Assembly (NCBI GenBank): GCA_041741895.1
Contig: JBGSJO010000120.1
Span: forward strand, 1 to 13,838
DNA: 13,838 nt
Direction: 5' to 3'
From: Allopontixanthobacter sp041741895
GTDB taxonomy: Bacteria; Pseudomonadota; Alphaproteobacteria; Sphingomonadales; Sphingomonadaceae
The notes under the pieces were generated by a model that was not told the origin of the DNA, did no database searches, and worked only from the letters and a program-made list of their open reading frames with translations. The position numbers were made by a program, and so were the translations under genes. Positions within the stretch are counted from its first letter, which is position 1; every line of letters begins with the position of its first letter. Positions 1 through 7,985 of this stretch are shown here, in pieces.

Positions 1-1
1 G

Positions 2-310
2 GCAGCGGCTGCGCAGGCCGAACGAACGGACAGGTTGCGCGTCCTGCGGGCGGACTTTGAAATTGATCTGGCTGCCTGGCGCAGCGCATTGCGCCAATGG
101 CAGCGTGCGCGCGAGGAATTGTTGCCGCTGGCGCGTGACCGGGCGGCGCTGGAAACCGCCAGTTTTGCCGCAGGCCGGGCGGATCTGATCGATGTGATCG
201 GCGCCAGAACCGCCCTTGCCCTGCTCGAACTCGAGATTCTCGAGCGGGAAGAGGCGGCAGTCCGGGCCGCAGCCAAATTACGCCTCACCTATCAGGAGCA
301 CGAATTATGA
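2..310 (+). CDS. cusC: CusC-like outer-membrane efflux protein (TolC family), C-terminal end only
   Basis: The reading frame is open from the window edge to a TGA at 308-310, so only about the last 102 residues are present and the real start lies upstream. The fragment is Ala/Arg/Glu/Leu-rich and predicted to be helical, with the repeated pattern RALE..SFAAGRADLIDVIGARTAL. This is typical of the last coiled-coil helix of TolC/CusC-type channel proteins, in which the (Y/F)xxGxxxxxDVLxAR motif recurs. The stop overlaps the start of the next gene (ATGA at 307-310), so it is translationally coupled to the cusB-like adaptor. It should form the outer-membrane channel of the tripartite Cu/Ag pump. 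The family call from sequence alone is moderate because the barrel domains are outside the window; the fixed gene order C-B-A makes it much stronger. Nothing in the visible part looks broken. Confidence 0.82.
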   Translation, partial: AAAAQAERTDRLRVLRADFEIDLAAWRSALRQWQRAREELLPLARDRAALETASFAAGRADLIDVIGARTALALLELEILEREEAAVRAAAKLRLTYQEHEL

Positions 311-1566
311 ACGCGGTATCAAGCCGGTTGAGTGCGCGCCAGCGGACCCTTGCGGGGGCCGCCGCGATTGCCCTGGCGGGGGTTGCGGCGGGTTATGGCC
401 TGTCCTTCCTCGGCGGCGAGGCTGGTACTGCGCAAGGCGATCTCCCGGCCGGGTGCGAAAACGTGCTGTATTGGTATGATCCGATGGTGCCGGGCCAGCA
501 GTTCGACCGGCCCGGCAAGTCTCCGTTCATGGATATGCAACTGGTGCCCAAATGTGCGGGCGGCGGGGCGGAGCAGACGAGGGTCCGCATCGATCCGGCA
601 CTGGTGCAGAATCTCGGCATTCGAACGGCAGAGGCTGAAATCGGTATGCTCGATATGGAAACGAGCGTGACCGGCACGATCGCCTATAATGCGCGCAACG
701 TATCGATCGTGCAGCCACGGTCAGGCGGCTTTGTGCAGCGGACATACGGGCTTGCGCCAGATGATATGGTAGCGCGCGGCGCGCCGATTGCCGATCTGCT
801 GATCCCCGAATGGGGCGGCGCACAGCGCGAATATCTGGCGGTGGCGGCCACCGGAGACGAGGCGTTGACACGCGCGGCGCGTGAGCGGTTGCGGCTGATG
901 GGAATGCCGGAGGGCACGATTTCCGCGGTGGCCCACAGCGGCAGCCCAAGATCCGTCATCACCATCACCGCGCCTACGGCAGGCGCGGTGACCCTGCTGG
1001 GGGTGCGGCCGGGCATGAGCGTGGTCAGCGGCCAGACACTGGCGGAGATTACCGGCCTCAACCCCGTCTGGCTGGAGGCTGCCGTTCCCGAAATCCAGGC
1101 GGGAGATGCCAGGATCGGGCAGACCGTGCGCGCCGAACTGACCGCATTTCCCGGCGAGTTGTTCACCGGCCGGATCACGGCCATCCTGCCCAGCGCGCGC
1201 GGCGATAGCCGGACGTTGACCGTGCGGGCGGAACTGCCCAATCCGAACCTCAAGCTGCGCCCGGGGATGTTCGCGAAGGTATCGCTTGCCCCCGAACGGC
1301 GCGAAGCGGTGTTGATCCCGACAGAGGCGGTCATCCGCACCGGGAAGCGCACGCTGGTAATGCTGGCGCAGGGCGGAGGCGGTTTCAGCCCGGCGGAAAT
1401 TCACATTGGCCGCGAAGCGAATGGCCGGACCGAAATCCTCGCCGGTCTGGCGGCGGGCGAAAAGGTGGTTACATCGGGCCAGTTCCTGCTCGATTCCGAA
1501 GCCAGCCTGTCCGGGATCGCGGTGCGGCCCATTGCGGATGCCGCCGCAGCGGAGCCGAACCGATGA
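307..1566 (+). CDS. cusB: CusB-like periplasmic adaptor of Cu(I)/Ag(I) RND efflux pump
   Basis: A 419-residue membrane-fusion protein. Residues 14-36 form a hydrophobic N-terminal anchor or signal. Residues 50-83 form a heavy-metal-binding segment reading WYDPMVPG..FDRPGKSPFMDMQLVPK, close to the CusB N-terminus. Met60, Met75 and Met77 align with the Cu(I)/Ag(I) ligands Met49, Met64 and Met66 of E. coli CusB at a constant offset of 11. Next come the barrel-sandwich and beta-barrel parts (VSIVQPRSGGFVQR; ITAPTAGAV; LRPGMFAKV) and a membrane-proximal domain ending near FLLDSEASL. The helical hairpin is short, as in CusB. In this family the adaptor links pump and channel and passes periplasmic metal to the pump. 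The start is ATG 307, with AGGAG at 294-298. Its stop overlaps the cusA start (ATGA). Function follows from homology; intactness is seen directly. Confidence 0.93.
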   Translation: MNAVSSRLSARQRTLAGAAAIALAGVAAGYGLSFLGGEAGTAQGDLPAGCENVLYWYDPMVPGQQFDRPGKSPFMDMQLVPKCAGGGAEQTRVRIDPALVQNLGIRTAEAEIGMLDMETSVTGTIAYNARNVSIVQPRSGGFVQRTYGLAPDDMVARGAPIADLLIPEWGGAQREYLAVAATGDEALTRAARERLRLMGMPEGTISAVAHSGSPRSVITITAPTAGAVTLLGVRPGMSVVSGQTLAEITGLNPVWLEAAVPEIQAGDARIGQTVRAELTAFPGELFTGRITAILPSARGDSRTLTVRAELPNPNLKLRPGMFAKVSLAPERREAVLIPTEAVIRTGKRTLVMLAQGGGGFSPAEIHIGREANGRTEILAGLAAGEKVVTSGQFLLDSEASLSGIAVRPIADAAAAEPNR

Positions 1567-4500
1567 TCGCACGGATTATCGACGCTTCGATTGCAAGCCG
1601 CCTGTTCATTGTGCTGGCCGCCATCGCCATCACCCTGGGCGGCCTGTGGGCGGTGCGCAGCACGCCGGTGGATGCCCTGCCCGATCTGTCGGACGTGCAA
1701 GTGGTCGTGCGTTCGAACTTTGCCGGCCAGGCACCACAGATTGTGGAAGACCAGGTCACCTATCCGCTGTCCACCACCATGCTGTCGGTCCCCGGCGTTC
1801 AGACGGTGCGCGGCTATTCGATGTTCGGGGACAGTTTTGTCTATGTGATTTTCGAGGACGGGACCGATCTCTATTGGGCGCGCAGCCGGGTGCTGGAATA
1901 TCTCAGCCAGGTGCAGGATGATCTGCCTGCCGGGGTAACGCCTGCACTCGGCCCGGACGCGACCGGGGTGGGGTGGATTTACGAATATGCGCTGGTCGAC
2001 CGCACCGGTGGGCATGATCTTGCGGGTCTCAGGAGCCTGCAGGACTGGTTCCTGCGCTATGAACTCAAGACCATTCCCGGCGTGGCAGAGGTCGCCAGCG
2101 TGGGCGGCATGGTCAAGCAATATCAGATCGTGCTCGATCCCTACCGCATGGCCTCGCTGGGCGTGACGCATGGGGAAATTGTCAGCGCGGTCCAGTCGGC
2201 CAATCAGGAAACCGGCGGATCGGTGGTGGAAATGGGGGAGGCCGAATATATGGTCCGCGCCACCGGCTATCTCTCCAGTCTGGAGGATTTCCGCCAGATC
2301 CCGCTCAAGGCCGCCTCCGGCGGGGTGCCGGTCACGCTGGGCGATATGGCGCATATCCAGCTCGGGCCGGAACTGCGGCGCGGGATCGCCGAACTCAATG
2401 GCGAAGGCGAAGTGACAGGCGGCATCATCGTGCTGCGGCAGGGGGCCGATGCGCGCACCGTCATCGCCGCAGTGGAGGAAAGGCTGGACATTTTGCGAGC
2501 CAGCCTGCCCGAGGGGGTCGAAGTGGTGACCACCTATGACCGGTCGCAATTGATCGATGCCTCGGTCCGCAATCTGACCACCAAGCTGATCGAGGAATTC
2601 ATCGTCGTCGGCATCATCTGCGCGCTGTTCCTGTGGCACGCGCGTTCGGCACTGGTGGCGATCATCACCCTGCCGATGGGGGTGCTCGCGGCATTCATCG
2701 TCATGCGCTTTCAGGGGGTCAATGCGAATATCATGTCGCTTGGCGGCATTGCCATTGCGATTGGCGCGATGGTGGATGCGGCCATCGTGATGATCGAAAA
2801 TGTGCACAAGCATCTGGAACACCGGGCGGAGGAAAACCCCGATGCTGCCATCACCGATGATGAACGCTGGCGCATTGTCGCGGCGGCTTCGAAGGAAGTC
2901 GGCCCGGCACTGTTTTTTAGCCTGCTGATCATCACTCTGTCTTTCCTACCGGTGTTCACACTGCAGGCGCAGGAAGGGCGGTTGTTCGCACCGCTCGCCT
3001 TTACCAAGACCTATGCGATGGCGGCTGCCGCAATCCTGTCCATCACCCTGATCCCGGTGCTGATGGGCTGGCTGGTGCGCGGCCAGATTCCGCGCGAAGA
3101 CAGCAACATCCTCAACCGCGCATTGACCCGCGCCTATCGCCCGGGGCTCGATTGGGTGATGCGGCGCCCCAAGGCGGCGCTGGTGATTACCGCGCTGGTG
3201 TTTCTGACCGCGCTGGTGCCATTTTCGCGATTGGGCGGCGAATTTCTGCCGCCGATGGATGAAGGCGATCTGCTGTATATGCCCAGCGCGCTGCCCGGCC
3301 TGTCGCCCGGCCAGGCATCCGAACTGCTCCAGCGCACCGACCGGCTGATCAAATCCGTGCCCGAAGTGGCCACCGTGTTCGGCAAAGCAGGCCGCGCGGA
3401 TACCGCCACCGATCCCGCACCGCTGACGATGTTCGAAACCACCATCCAGTTCAAACCGCGTCACCAATGGCGAGCGGGGATGACGCCGGACAAATTGGTG
3501 GAGGAGCTTGACCGCGTGGTACAAGTGCCGGGCCTCGCAAACGTGTGGGTGCCGCCGATCCGCAACCGGATCGACATGCTGGCGACCGGCATCAAAAGCC
3601 CGATCGGGGTCAAGGTGTCCGGCGAAAATCTGGCCGAACTGGAGCGGATTGCGCTGCAAGTGGAGCATGTGGCGCGGCAGGTTCCCGGGGTCAGTTCTGC
3701 ATTGGCGGAACGGCTGACGGGTGGGCGCTATATCGATGTCGATATCGACCGGGTGGCAGCGGCGCGATACGGCCTTAACATCGCCGATGTGCAGCAAATC
3801 GTCTCCGGCGCAATCGGCGGGGTAAATATCGGCCGCACGGTGGAGGGGCTGGCGCGGTACCCGATCAATGTGCGTTATCCGCGCGAGATTCGTGACAGCG
3901 TGGATGAACTGCGCGATCTCCCGCTGCTGACGCCGATGGGGCAACAGATCACGTTGGGCACCGTTGCAACCATTGCGGTCAGCAATGGGCCGCCGATGCT
4001 GAAGAGCGAACAGGGGCGGCCAACCAGCTTTGTCTATGTCGATGTGCGCGGGCGCGATCTTGCATCGGTGGTGGCGGATATCCAGCAAGCGGCGGCCAGC
4101 CAGATCGATCTCCCGCCGGGCGTCAGTCTGTCCTATGCCGGGCAATTCCAATATCTGACCCGCGCCTATGATCGGCTGAAAATCGTGGTTCCGGCCACGC
4201 TCGGAATCATCTTTCTGCTGCTCTACCTGATCTTCCGCAGGCTGGATGAAGCACTGCTGATAATGGCTACGCTGCCCTTTGCGCTGACCGGCGGGTTCTG
4301 GCTGCTGTATCTGATGGGTTATAATCAGTCGGTGGCAACTGCAGTCGGGTTCATCGCGCTGGCCGGGGTATCGGCGGAATTTGGCGTGGTGATGATGATC
4401 TATCTCAAGGCTGCGCTCGATCGGCGCGCGGGTGAACTTCACGGGGCCGACCTCACTGCGCAGGATGTCAGCGCAGCAATCCGCCAGGGCGCGCTGCTGC

Positions 4501-4757
4501 GCGTGCGGCCCAAGGCGATGACCGTGGCGGTGATCCTGGCCGGCCTGTTCCCGATCCTGATCGGCACCGGCGCGGGTTCCGAAGTGATGAGCCGCATTGC
4601 CGCGCCGATGATCGGCGGCATGATCACCGCGCCGCTATTGTCGATGTTCGTATTGCCCGCCGCCTATCTATTGCTGCGCCGCCCCCGGACTGCCAAGCCA
4701 GCCCAACCTGAAGGACGCGCCCCACCTGAAGGAGATGGCATGCGCAATTCAACCTGA
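1563..4757 (+). CDS. cusA: CusA-like Cu(I)/Ag(I) efflux RND transporter
   Basis: A 1064-residue inner-membrane pump of the heavy-metal RND class, energised by proton import. Near the N-terminus it has ALPDLSDVQVVV and YPLSTTMLSVPGV, the usual start of this class. The periplasmic metal-site residues of E. coli CusA fall at the same numbers: Met573 (LLYMPSALPG), Met623 (LTMFETT) and Met672 (RIDMLATGIKSP). The methionine relay (Met391, Met403, Met486, Met1009) and the proton-relay residues (Asp405 in GAMVDAAIVMIEN, Glu939 in SAEFG, Lys984 in RPKAM) also coincide. This makes a monovalent Cu/Ag substrate far more likely than Zn/Co/Cd. The start ATG overlaps the cusB stop, with GGAG at 1551-1554. 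The last ~20 residues are unlike the family: they contain an 18-bp imperfect repeat and read over what looks like the ribosome-binding site and start of the following cusF relic, so the natural stop may have been lost through a small indel. Confidence 0.95.
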   Translation: MIARIIDASIASRLFIVLAAIAITLGGLWAVRSTPVDALPDLSDVQVVVRSNFAGQAPQIVEDQVTYPLSTTMLSVPGVQTVRGYSMFGDSFVYVIFEDGTDLYWARSRVLEYLSQVQDDLPAGVTPALGPDATGVGWIYEYALVDRTGGHDLAGLRSLQDWFLRYELKTIPGVAEVASVGGMVKQYQIVLDPYRMASLGVTHGEIVSAVQSANQETGGSVVEMGEAEYMVRATGYLSSLEDFRQIPLKAASGGVPVTLGDMAHIQLGPELRRGIAELNGEGEVTGGIIVLRQGADARTVIAAVEERLDILRASLPEGVEVVTTYDRSQLIDASVRNLTTKLIEEFIVVGIICALFLWHARSALVAIITLPMGVLAAFIVMRFQGVNANIMSLGGIAIAIGAMVDAAIVMIENVHKHLEHRAEENPDAAITDDERWRIVAAASKEVGPALFFSLLIITLSFLPVFTLQAQEGRLFAPLAFTKTYAMAAAAILSITLIPVLMGWLVRGQIPREDSNILNRALTRAYRPGLDWVMRRPKAALVITALVFLTALVPFSRLGGEFLPPMDEGDLLYMPSALPGLSPGQASELLQRTDRLIKSVPEVATVFGKAGRADTATDPAPLTMFETTIQFKPRHQWRAGMTPDKLVEELDRVVQVPGLANVWVPPIRNRIDMLATGIKSPIGVKVSGENLAELERIALQVEHVARQVPGVSSALAERLTGGRYIDVDIDRVAAARYGLNIADVQQIVSGAIGGVNIGRTVEGLARYPINVRYPREIRDSVDELRDLPLLTPMGQQITLGTVATIAVSNGPPMLKSEQGRPTSFVYVDVRGRDLASVVADIQQAAASQIDLPPGVSLSYAGQFQYLTRAYDRLKIVVPATLGIIFLLLYLIFRRLDEALLIMATLPFALTGGFWLLYLMGYNQSVATAVGFIALAGVSAEFGVVMMIYLKAALDRRAGELHGADLTAQDVSAAIRQGALLRVRPKAMTVAVILAGLFPILIGTGAGSEVMSRIAAPMIGGMITAPLLSMFVLPAAYLLLRRPRTAKPAQPEGRAPPEGDGMRNST
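4704..4739 (+). repeat. 18-bp imperfect tandem repeat at the 3' end of cusA
   Basis: Two adjacent 18-bp units (4704-4721 and 4722-4739) share the core ACCTGAAGGA at 4706-4715 and 4724-4733. They encode QPEGRA and PPEGDG at the extreme C-terminus of CusA. The second copy contains the AAGGAG that would serve the following gene. The length is a multiple of three, so the repeat alone keeps the frame. It suggests replication slippage at the cusA/cusF boundary. Confidence 0.7.
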
Positions 4758-5040
4758 ATGAGTGTGCTTGCCCTGCCATTCGCATTGGCGGCCTGCGACA
4801 ATGCCGATGACGCCAAGATGACCATGGAAAATGAAGAAATGGCCATGGCTATGGACGACATGCCAATGAACGGGAGAATATGCCAATGATGCAGTCGGGC
4901 GCTGTTCGCGCGGCAAACGCAGAAGGCACGGTGACTGCAATCGATGCATCCCAGCCAATCCACGATCAGGTTGCAGTCGGAGACACGGTCACTTTCGAGT
5001 TCGAGGCAAGTGATAAAGGCAACCAGATTATTTCTGGTCA
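4740..5040 (+). pseudogene. cusF: Decayed CusF-like periplasmic Cu/Ag-binding lipoprotein
   Basis: I read this as the wreck of a small copper chaperone that follows cusA. From ATG 4758 the frame gives MSVLALPFALAACDNAD, a lipoprotein signal with lipobox ALAAC, then a Met-rich stretch (MTMENEEMAMAMDDMPM) typical of such proteins, and ends at TGA 4887-4889. A second frame, open from 4880, carries AEGTVTAID and VAVGDTVTFEFE, which match the first and last strands of the CusF/Cu_bind_like fold. Lesions: TGA at 4755-4757 after a better start (ATG 4740, AAGGAG upstream); a +20-nt frameshift at 4860-4889; loss of about 25 residues between AID and VAVGD, the part holding the His, Trp and two Met metal ligands in E. 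coli CusF; and loss of the C-terminus where the frame runs into antisense merA. A truncated lipopeptide could still be made, but a working CusF could not. Confidence 0.8.
4860..4889 (+). repeat. 10-bp direct repeats flanking a 20-nt frameshifting insertion in the cusF relic
   Basis: ATGCCAATGA occurs at 4860-4869 and again at 4880-4889. Removing 20 nt (one repeat plus AACGGGAGAA-like spacer) joins DDMPM directly to MQSGAVRAANAEGTVTAID in one frame. The arrangement therefore fits a slippage-type 20-nt duplication or insertion as the frameshift that split the gene. Confidence 0.7.
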
Positions 5041-5047
5041 GCAAACG

Positions 5048-6496
5048 CTAACCCGCGCAGCAAGACAGCTTCGACACGTCCTTGTCGAAGGTTTGCGCTG
5101 CGAGTTTCAGCCCCTCAACCGTGGTCAGATAGGGGAAGATGGTGTCGCCAAGTTCGGCGGCGGTCATCTCGTGTTTGATTGCCAGCACCAGCGTCTGGAT
5201 AGAATCAGCACCTTCGGGGGCCATGATCTGCCCGCCCAGTAGCTGGTCGGTGGCTTTGTCCGCGACAAGCTTGATCAACCCACGCGTGTCGCGCGCCGCC
5301 AGCGCACGCGGCACGGCATCGAGCGGCAGCAGCGAAACCTTGACATCCAGCCCCTGCCCTCGCGCCGCCGTTTCGGTGAGACCAACACTAGCCACCTGTG
5401 GATCGGTGAACACCACCGCGGGCGTGGCGCTGCTGTCATAGCGGTGCTGATTGCCTTCTACCGCATTGCGCGCGGCCAGCTTGGCACCATAGGCCGCCAT
5501 ATAGACGAACTGATCGCGTCCCGTGACATCGCCTGCCGCATAAATGCCGGAGACCGATGTTTCGAGAAAATCATCGACCATGATCCCGCCACCACGCGCC
5601 AGCGATATGCCGCGCTCCTGCAGCCCCACCCCGTCGCTGTTCGCCCGGCGACCGGTGGCGATCAGCACCTGTTCTGCCGCGATAGTCGGGCAGGTCGGAA
5701 TGCCCTGGCAGGTCAGCTCGATCCCGCCCGCTGTCTGCACGATGCTTTGATAGCTCACCATGGAGCGCACCCGCACACCTTCGGCTTCCAGGTAGGTTTG
5801 CAGCGCGGTGCTAATTTCTGGGTCCATCTCGGGCAGTAAGCGGCTGCGGCAGCAGATGGTGACGGCAACGCCAAGGCGGGCAAACATCTGGCCCAGCTCG
5901 ACCCCGATGACCCCGCCGCCGATCACCAACAGCGATTTGGGCAGACGATCCAGCGCCAGCGCGGTGGTGCTGGTGAGATAGGGCACATTGTTCAGCCCCG
6001 GGATCGGCGGCACGGCGGCGCGCGCGCCCATCGCCAGGATGATCTTGCCGGCCTGCATCGGCGCATCGCCCACGATCAGCGCGCCATCGGCAAAGCGCAC
6101 CTTGCCCGCGATATAGCTGACGCCCTCGTAAGCGGGCAGCAGTTCGACATATTTCTTCTGCCGTAATTCGCCCACCAGCTCGTCTTTCGATGCGGCAAGC
6201 GCGTTCCAGTCATCGAGCTGGACGCTGCCGCCAAGTCCGGGGAAACGCCGTGCAGCCTTGCCGCCATGCACCGCCTCAGCCGCCCGGATCAGCGCCTTCG
6301 ACGGCACACAGCCGACATTAACGCAGGTGCCGCCGACTGTGCCATGCCCGATCAGCGCCACTTTTGCGCCGAGTTCCGCCGCAGTGATCGCGGCGGAAAA
6401 GCCAGCCGAGCCTGCGCCGACAACGGCCACGTCAAAAGATGATCTGTCATTCTTGCCGATCGCGCAGCACTTGGCTTCGTCCATTTGCAGGTCCAT
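5048..6496 (-). CDS. merA: Mercuric reductase MerA, short form without the N-terminal HMA domain
   Basis: A 482-residue flavoprotein reducing Hg(II) to volatile Hg(0) with NADPH in the cytoplasm. The FAD fold begins FDVAVVGAGSAGFSAA; the redox pair is Cys58/Cys63 in GGTCVNVGCVPSK; the NADPH fold is VIGGGVIGVELG; the second FAD motif is GIYAAGDV. The diagnostic C-terminal pair is Cys479/Cys480 in KLSCCAG, which receives Hg(II) in the partner subunit. Tyr116 and Tyr456 (FPYLT) align, by constant offset, with active-site tyrosines Tyr264 and Tyr605 of the Bacillus RC607 enzyme. Full-length Tn501-type enzymes carry an extra HMA (NmerA) domain of about 70 residues. Here there is only a ~20-residue tail containing Cys10-Cys11. 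The start ATG 6496 has AAGGAG upstream. It is the last gene of the leftward mer operon, 60 bp after the preceding flavoprotein gene, and converges on the cusF relic with only a few bases between. Confidence 0.94.
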   Translation of the reverse strand: MDLQMDEAKCCAIGKNDRSSFDVAVVGAGSAGFSAAITAAELGAKVALIGHGTVGGTCVNVGCVPSKALIRAAEAVHGGKAARRFPGLGGSVQLDDWNALAASKDELVGELRQKKYVELLPAYEGVSYIAGKVRFADGALIVGDAPMQAGKIILAMGARAAVPPIPGLNNVPYLTSTTALALDRLPKSLLVIGGGVIGVELGQMFARLGVAVTICCRSRLLPEMDPEISTALQTYLEAEGVRVRSMVSYQSIVQTAGGIELTCQGIPTCPTIAAEQVLIATGRRANSDGVGLQERGISLARGGGIMVDDFLETSVSGIYAAGDVTGRDQFVYMAAYGAKLAARNAVEGNQHRYDSSATPAVVFTDPQVASVGLTETAARGQGLDVKVSLLPLDAVPRALAARDTRGLIKLVADKATDQLLGGQIMAPEGADSIQTLVLAIKHEMTAAELGDTIFPYLTTVEGLKLAAQTFDKDVSKLSCCAG

Positions 6497-6556
6497 TATT
6501 CGCTCCTTGCAAACTATGAGAGTTCTAAATTCGGGAAAAGCCCCGAGAGGTTTAGG

Positions 6557-7912
6557 CTAAACCATCGAGCTGATATCCGACGCGAAGCTAGGATAGGCGA
6601 AGATCATGGCCTTGATCTGGTTGGCGGTCAGGTCGGCCCCCATCGCCATGGCGAACAGATTGATTTGTTCCTCTGACCCCGGACCCATCAGGTGGGCGCC
6701 AAGGATTCGTCCGGTGCCCTGTTCGACGAGGACTTTGTAACCCGTCCACTGCGCTCCGACCCGGAGCGAGGAATACCAATCCTGAGTCCACTGGAAATTA
6801 ACACCGAACTTCAGCCCTTGCTCGCTTGCGCCTGCCTCCGAAAGGCCAACACTCGCGACCATCGGCAAAGTGAAAACGACGCTCGGGATGGGCGGGTAGG
6901 AAACGCTACGCTCATCCTGGTCTGCCAACAGGTTTTTGCCGGCAATGCGCGCTTCATAAGCTGATACCGGGGTTAAATTCAGGCCGCTGTCAGCGCAGTC
7001 GCCCGCGGCAAATATCGCAGGATTGGTGGTCCGCATCGCGCCATTGACCTTGATGCCCCGCCGGCCATGTTCAACCTTGGCGGCTTCCAGGTTCAGCGCA
7101 TCGATGTTGGGCACACGCCCTGTCGCGTGCACGACCGTGTCGCAAGTGACCGTTTCGATGCCTTCCGGCGTCTGGACAGAGACAACCAGTTCGCCGCCCG
7201 CTTCCTCGACCTTCAGCACCTTGGCGTTGGTGCGCAGATTTACTCCGAGCGCAGCAGTAGCCTCGACCAGCACCGCAATCAAATCCGGATCGAAATTGCC
7301 AAGCGGCCGCTCCATCATTTCCAGCACCGTGACCTCACGTGCACCGGCGCGTTTCGCGATATGGGAGAATTCCATGGCAATGAATCCTCCGCCGACAAAC
7401 ACGACCCGGTCAGGACGGTCTGATAGCTCAAGAAAATCGGTACTGGTGATAAGCAGTTCTTCGCCTGGGATGCCCAGCGTCATAGGCCGCGCTCCCGTGG
7501 CGATGTGGAAATGCCGCGCGCGCAAGGTTTCGTCGTTCAGTTCGATCGTGTCGGGGCCGGTAAAGCGCGCCTCGCCATGCAACGTTGTCGCGCCCGCTTT
7601 TTCAAGACCAGCTTCAACCCGCTGCGGCATGGCATCGGTGAAGCTACGCTTGAACGCCATCATATCAGCCCAATTGACCGAGACTTTGCCCTCAAGTCCT
7701 TTGTGCTTCAGACTTTCTACCCATTCCACGCCTTCCGAAACGGCCACCAGCATCTTTTTGGGATCGCAGCCGCGCAATGCGCAGGTTCCGCCGTATGGCA
7801 ATTGGTCGATGCTGGCCACGCGCCAACCTGCGCCCGCAGCCATCCGGGTGACGACGTTGCCGCCAGTCCCTGCACCGATCACTATCAAATCGTAGTCATA
7901 TCCATCGTTCAT
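6557..7912 (-). CDS. Glutathione-reductase-like NAD(P)/FAD disulfide oxidoreductase lacking the His-Glu dyad
   Basis: A 451-residue member of the pyridine nucleotide-disulfide oxidoreductase family, encoded inside the mer operon. It has an FAD fold (YDLIVIGAGTGGNV), a redox pair Cys44/Cys49 in GGTCALRGCDPKK, an NAD(P) fold (VVFVGGGFIAMEF), the second FAD motif IFAAGDCAD and a dimerisation domain. Glutathione reductase and lipoamide dehydrogenase end with an HPTxxE-type His-Glu catalytic pair; here the equivalent is FAYPSFASDISSMV, with Tyr440 for His and no Glu at the expected place. There is no C-terminal Cys pair either, so it is not a second MerA. A reductase for a low-molecular-weight thiol or another metal is plausible, but the substrate is unknown. 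The start ATG 7912 has AAGGAAG upstream. It follows the merF relic by 73 bp and precedes merA by 60 bp, so it is probably cotranscribed and MerR-controlled. Confidence 0.85.
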   Translation of the reverse strand: MNDGYDYDLIVIGAGTGGNVVTRMAAGAGWRVASIDQLPYGGTCALRGCDPKKMLVAVSEGVEWVESLKHKGLEGKVSVNWADMMAFKRSFTDAMPQRVEAGLEKAGATTLHGEARFTGPDTIELNDETLRARHFHIATGARPMTLGIPGEELLITSTDFLELSDRPDRVVFVGGGFIAMEFSHIAKRAGAREVTVLEMMERPLGNFDPDLIAVLVEATAALGVNLRTNAKVLKVEEAGGELVVSVQTPEGIETVTCDTVVHATGRVPNIDALNLEAAKVEHGRRGIKVNGAMRTTNPAIFAAGDCADSGLNLTPVSAYEARIAGKNLLADQDERSVSYPPIPSVVFTLPMVASVGLSEAGASEQGLKFGVNFQWTQDWYSSLRVGAQWTGYKVLVEQGTGRILGAHLMGPGSEEQINLFAMAMGADLTANQIKAMIFAYPSFASDISSMV

Positions 7913-7985
7913 ACGCGCTTCCTTTTCGTCAGATACGGCTGGTTTGCCATGCCCGTTGTGCGATCTTGCCGCATGGTTCTGGAGA

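Noticed and set aside
1401..2822. 473-codon open frame antisense to cusB/cusA
   Set aside because: Same kind of shadow; low-complexity His/Asp/Arg-rich translation with no recognisable motif.
2946..4442. 498-codon open frame antisense to cusA
   Set aside because: Codon-phase shadow of a high-GC gene: His/Gln/Arg-rich, no domain, while the opposite strand encodes an RND pump with all key residues.
7023..7895. 290-codon plus-strand frame over the flavoprotein gene
   Set aside because: Ser/Thr/Pro-rich antisense shadow; the minus strand carries complete FAD and NAD(P) motifs.
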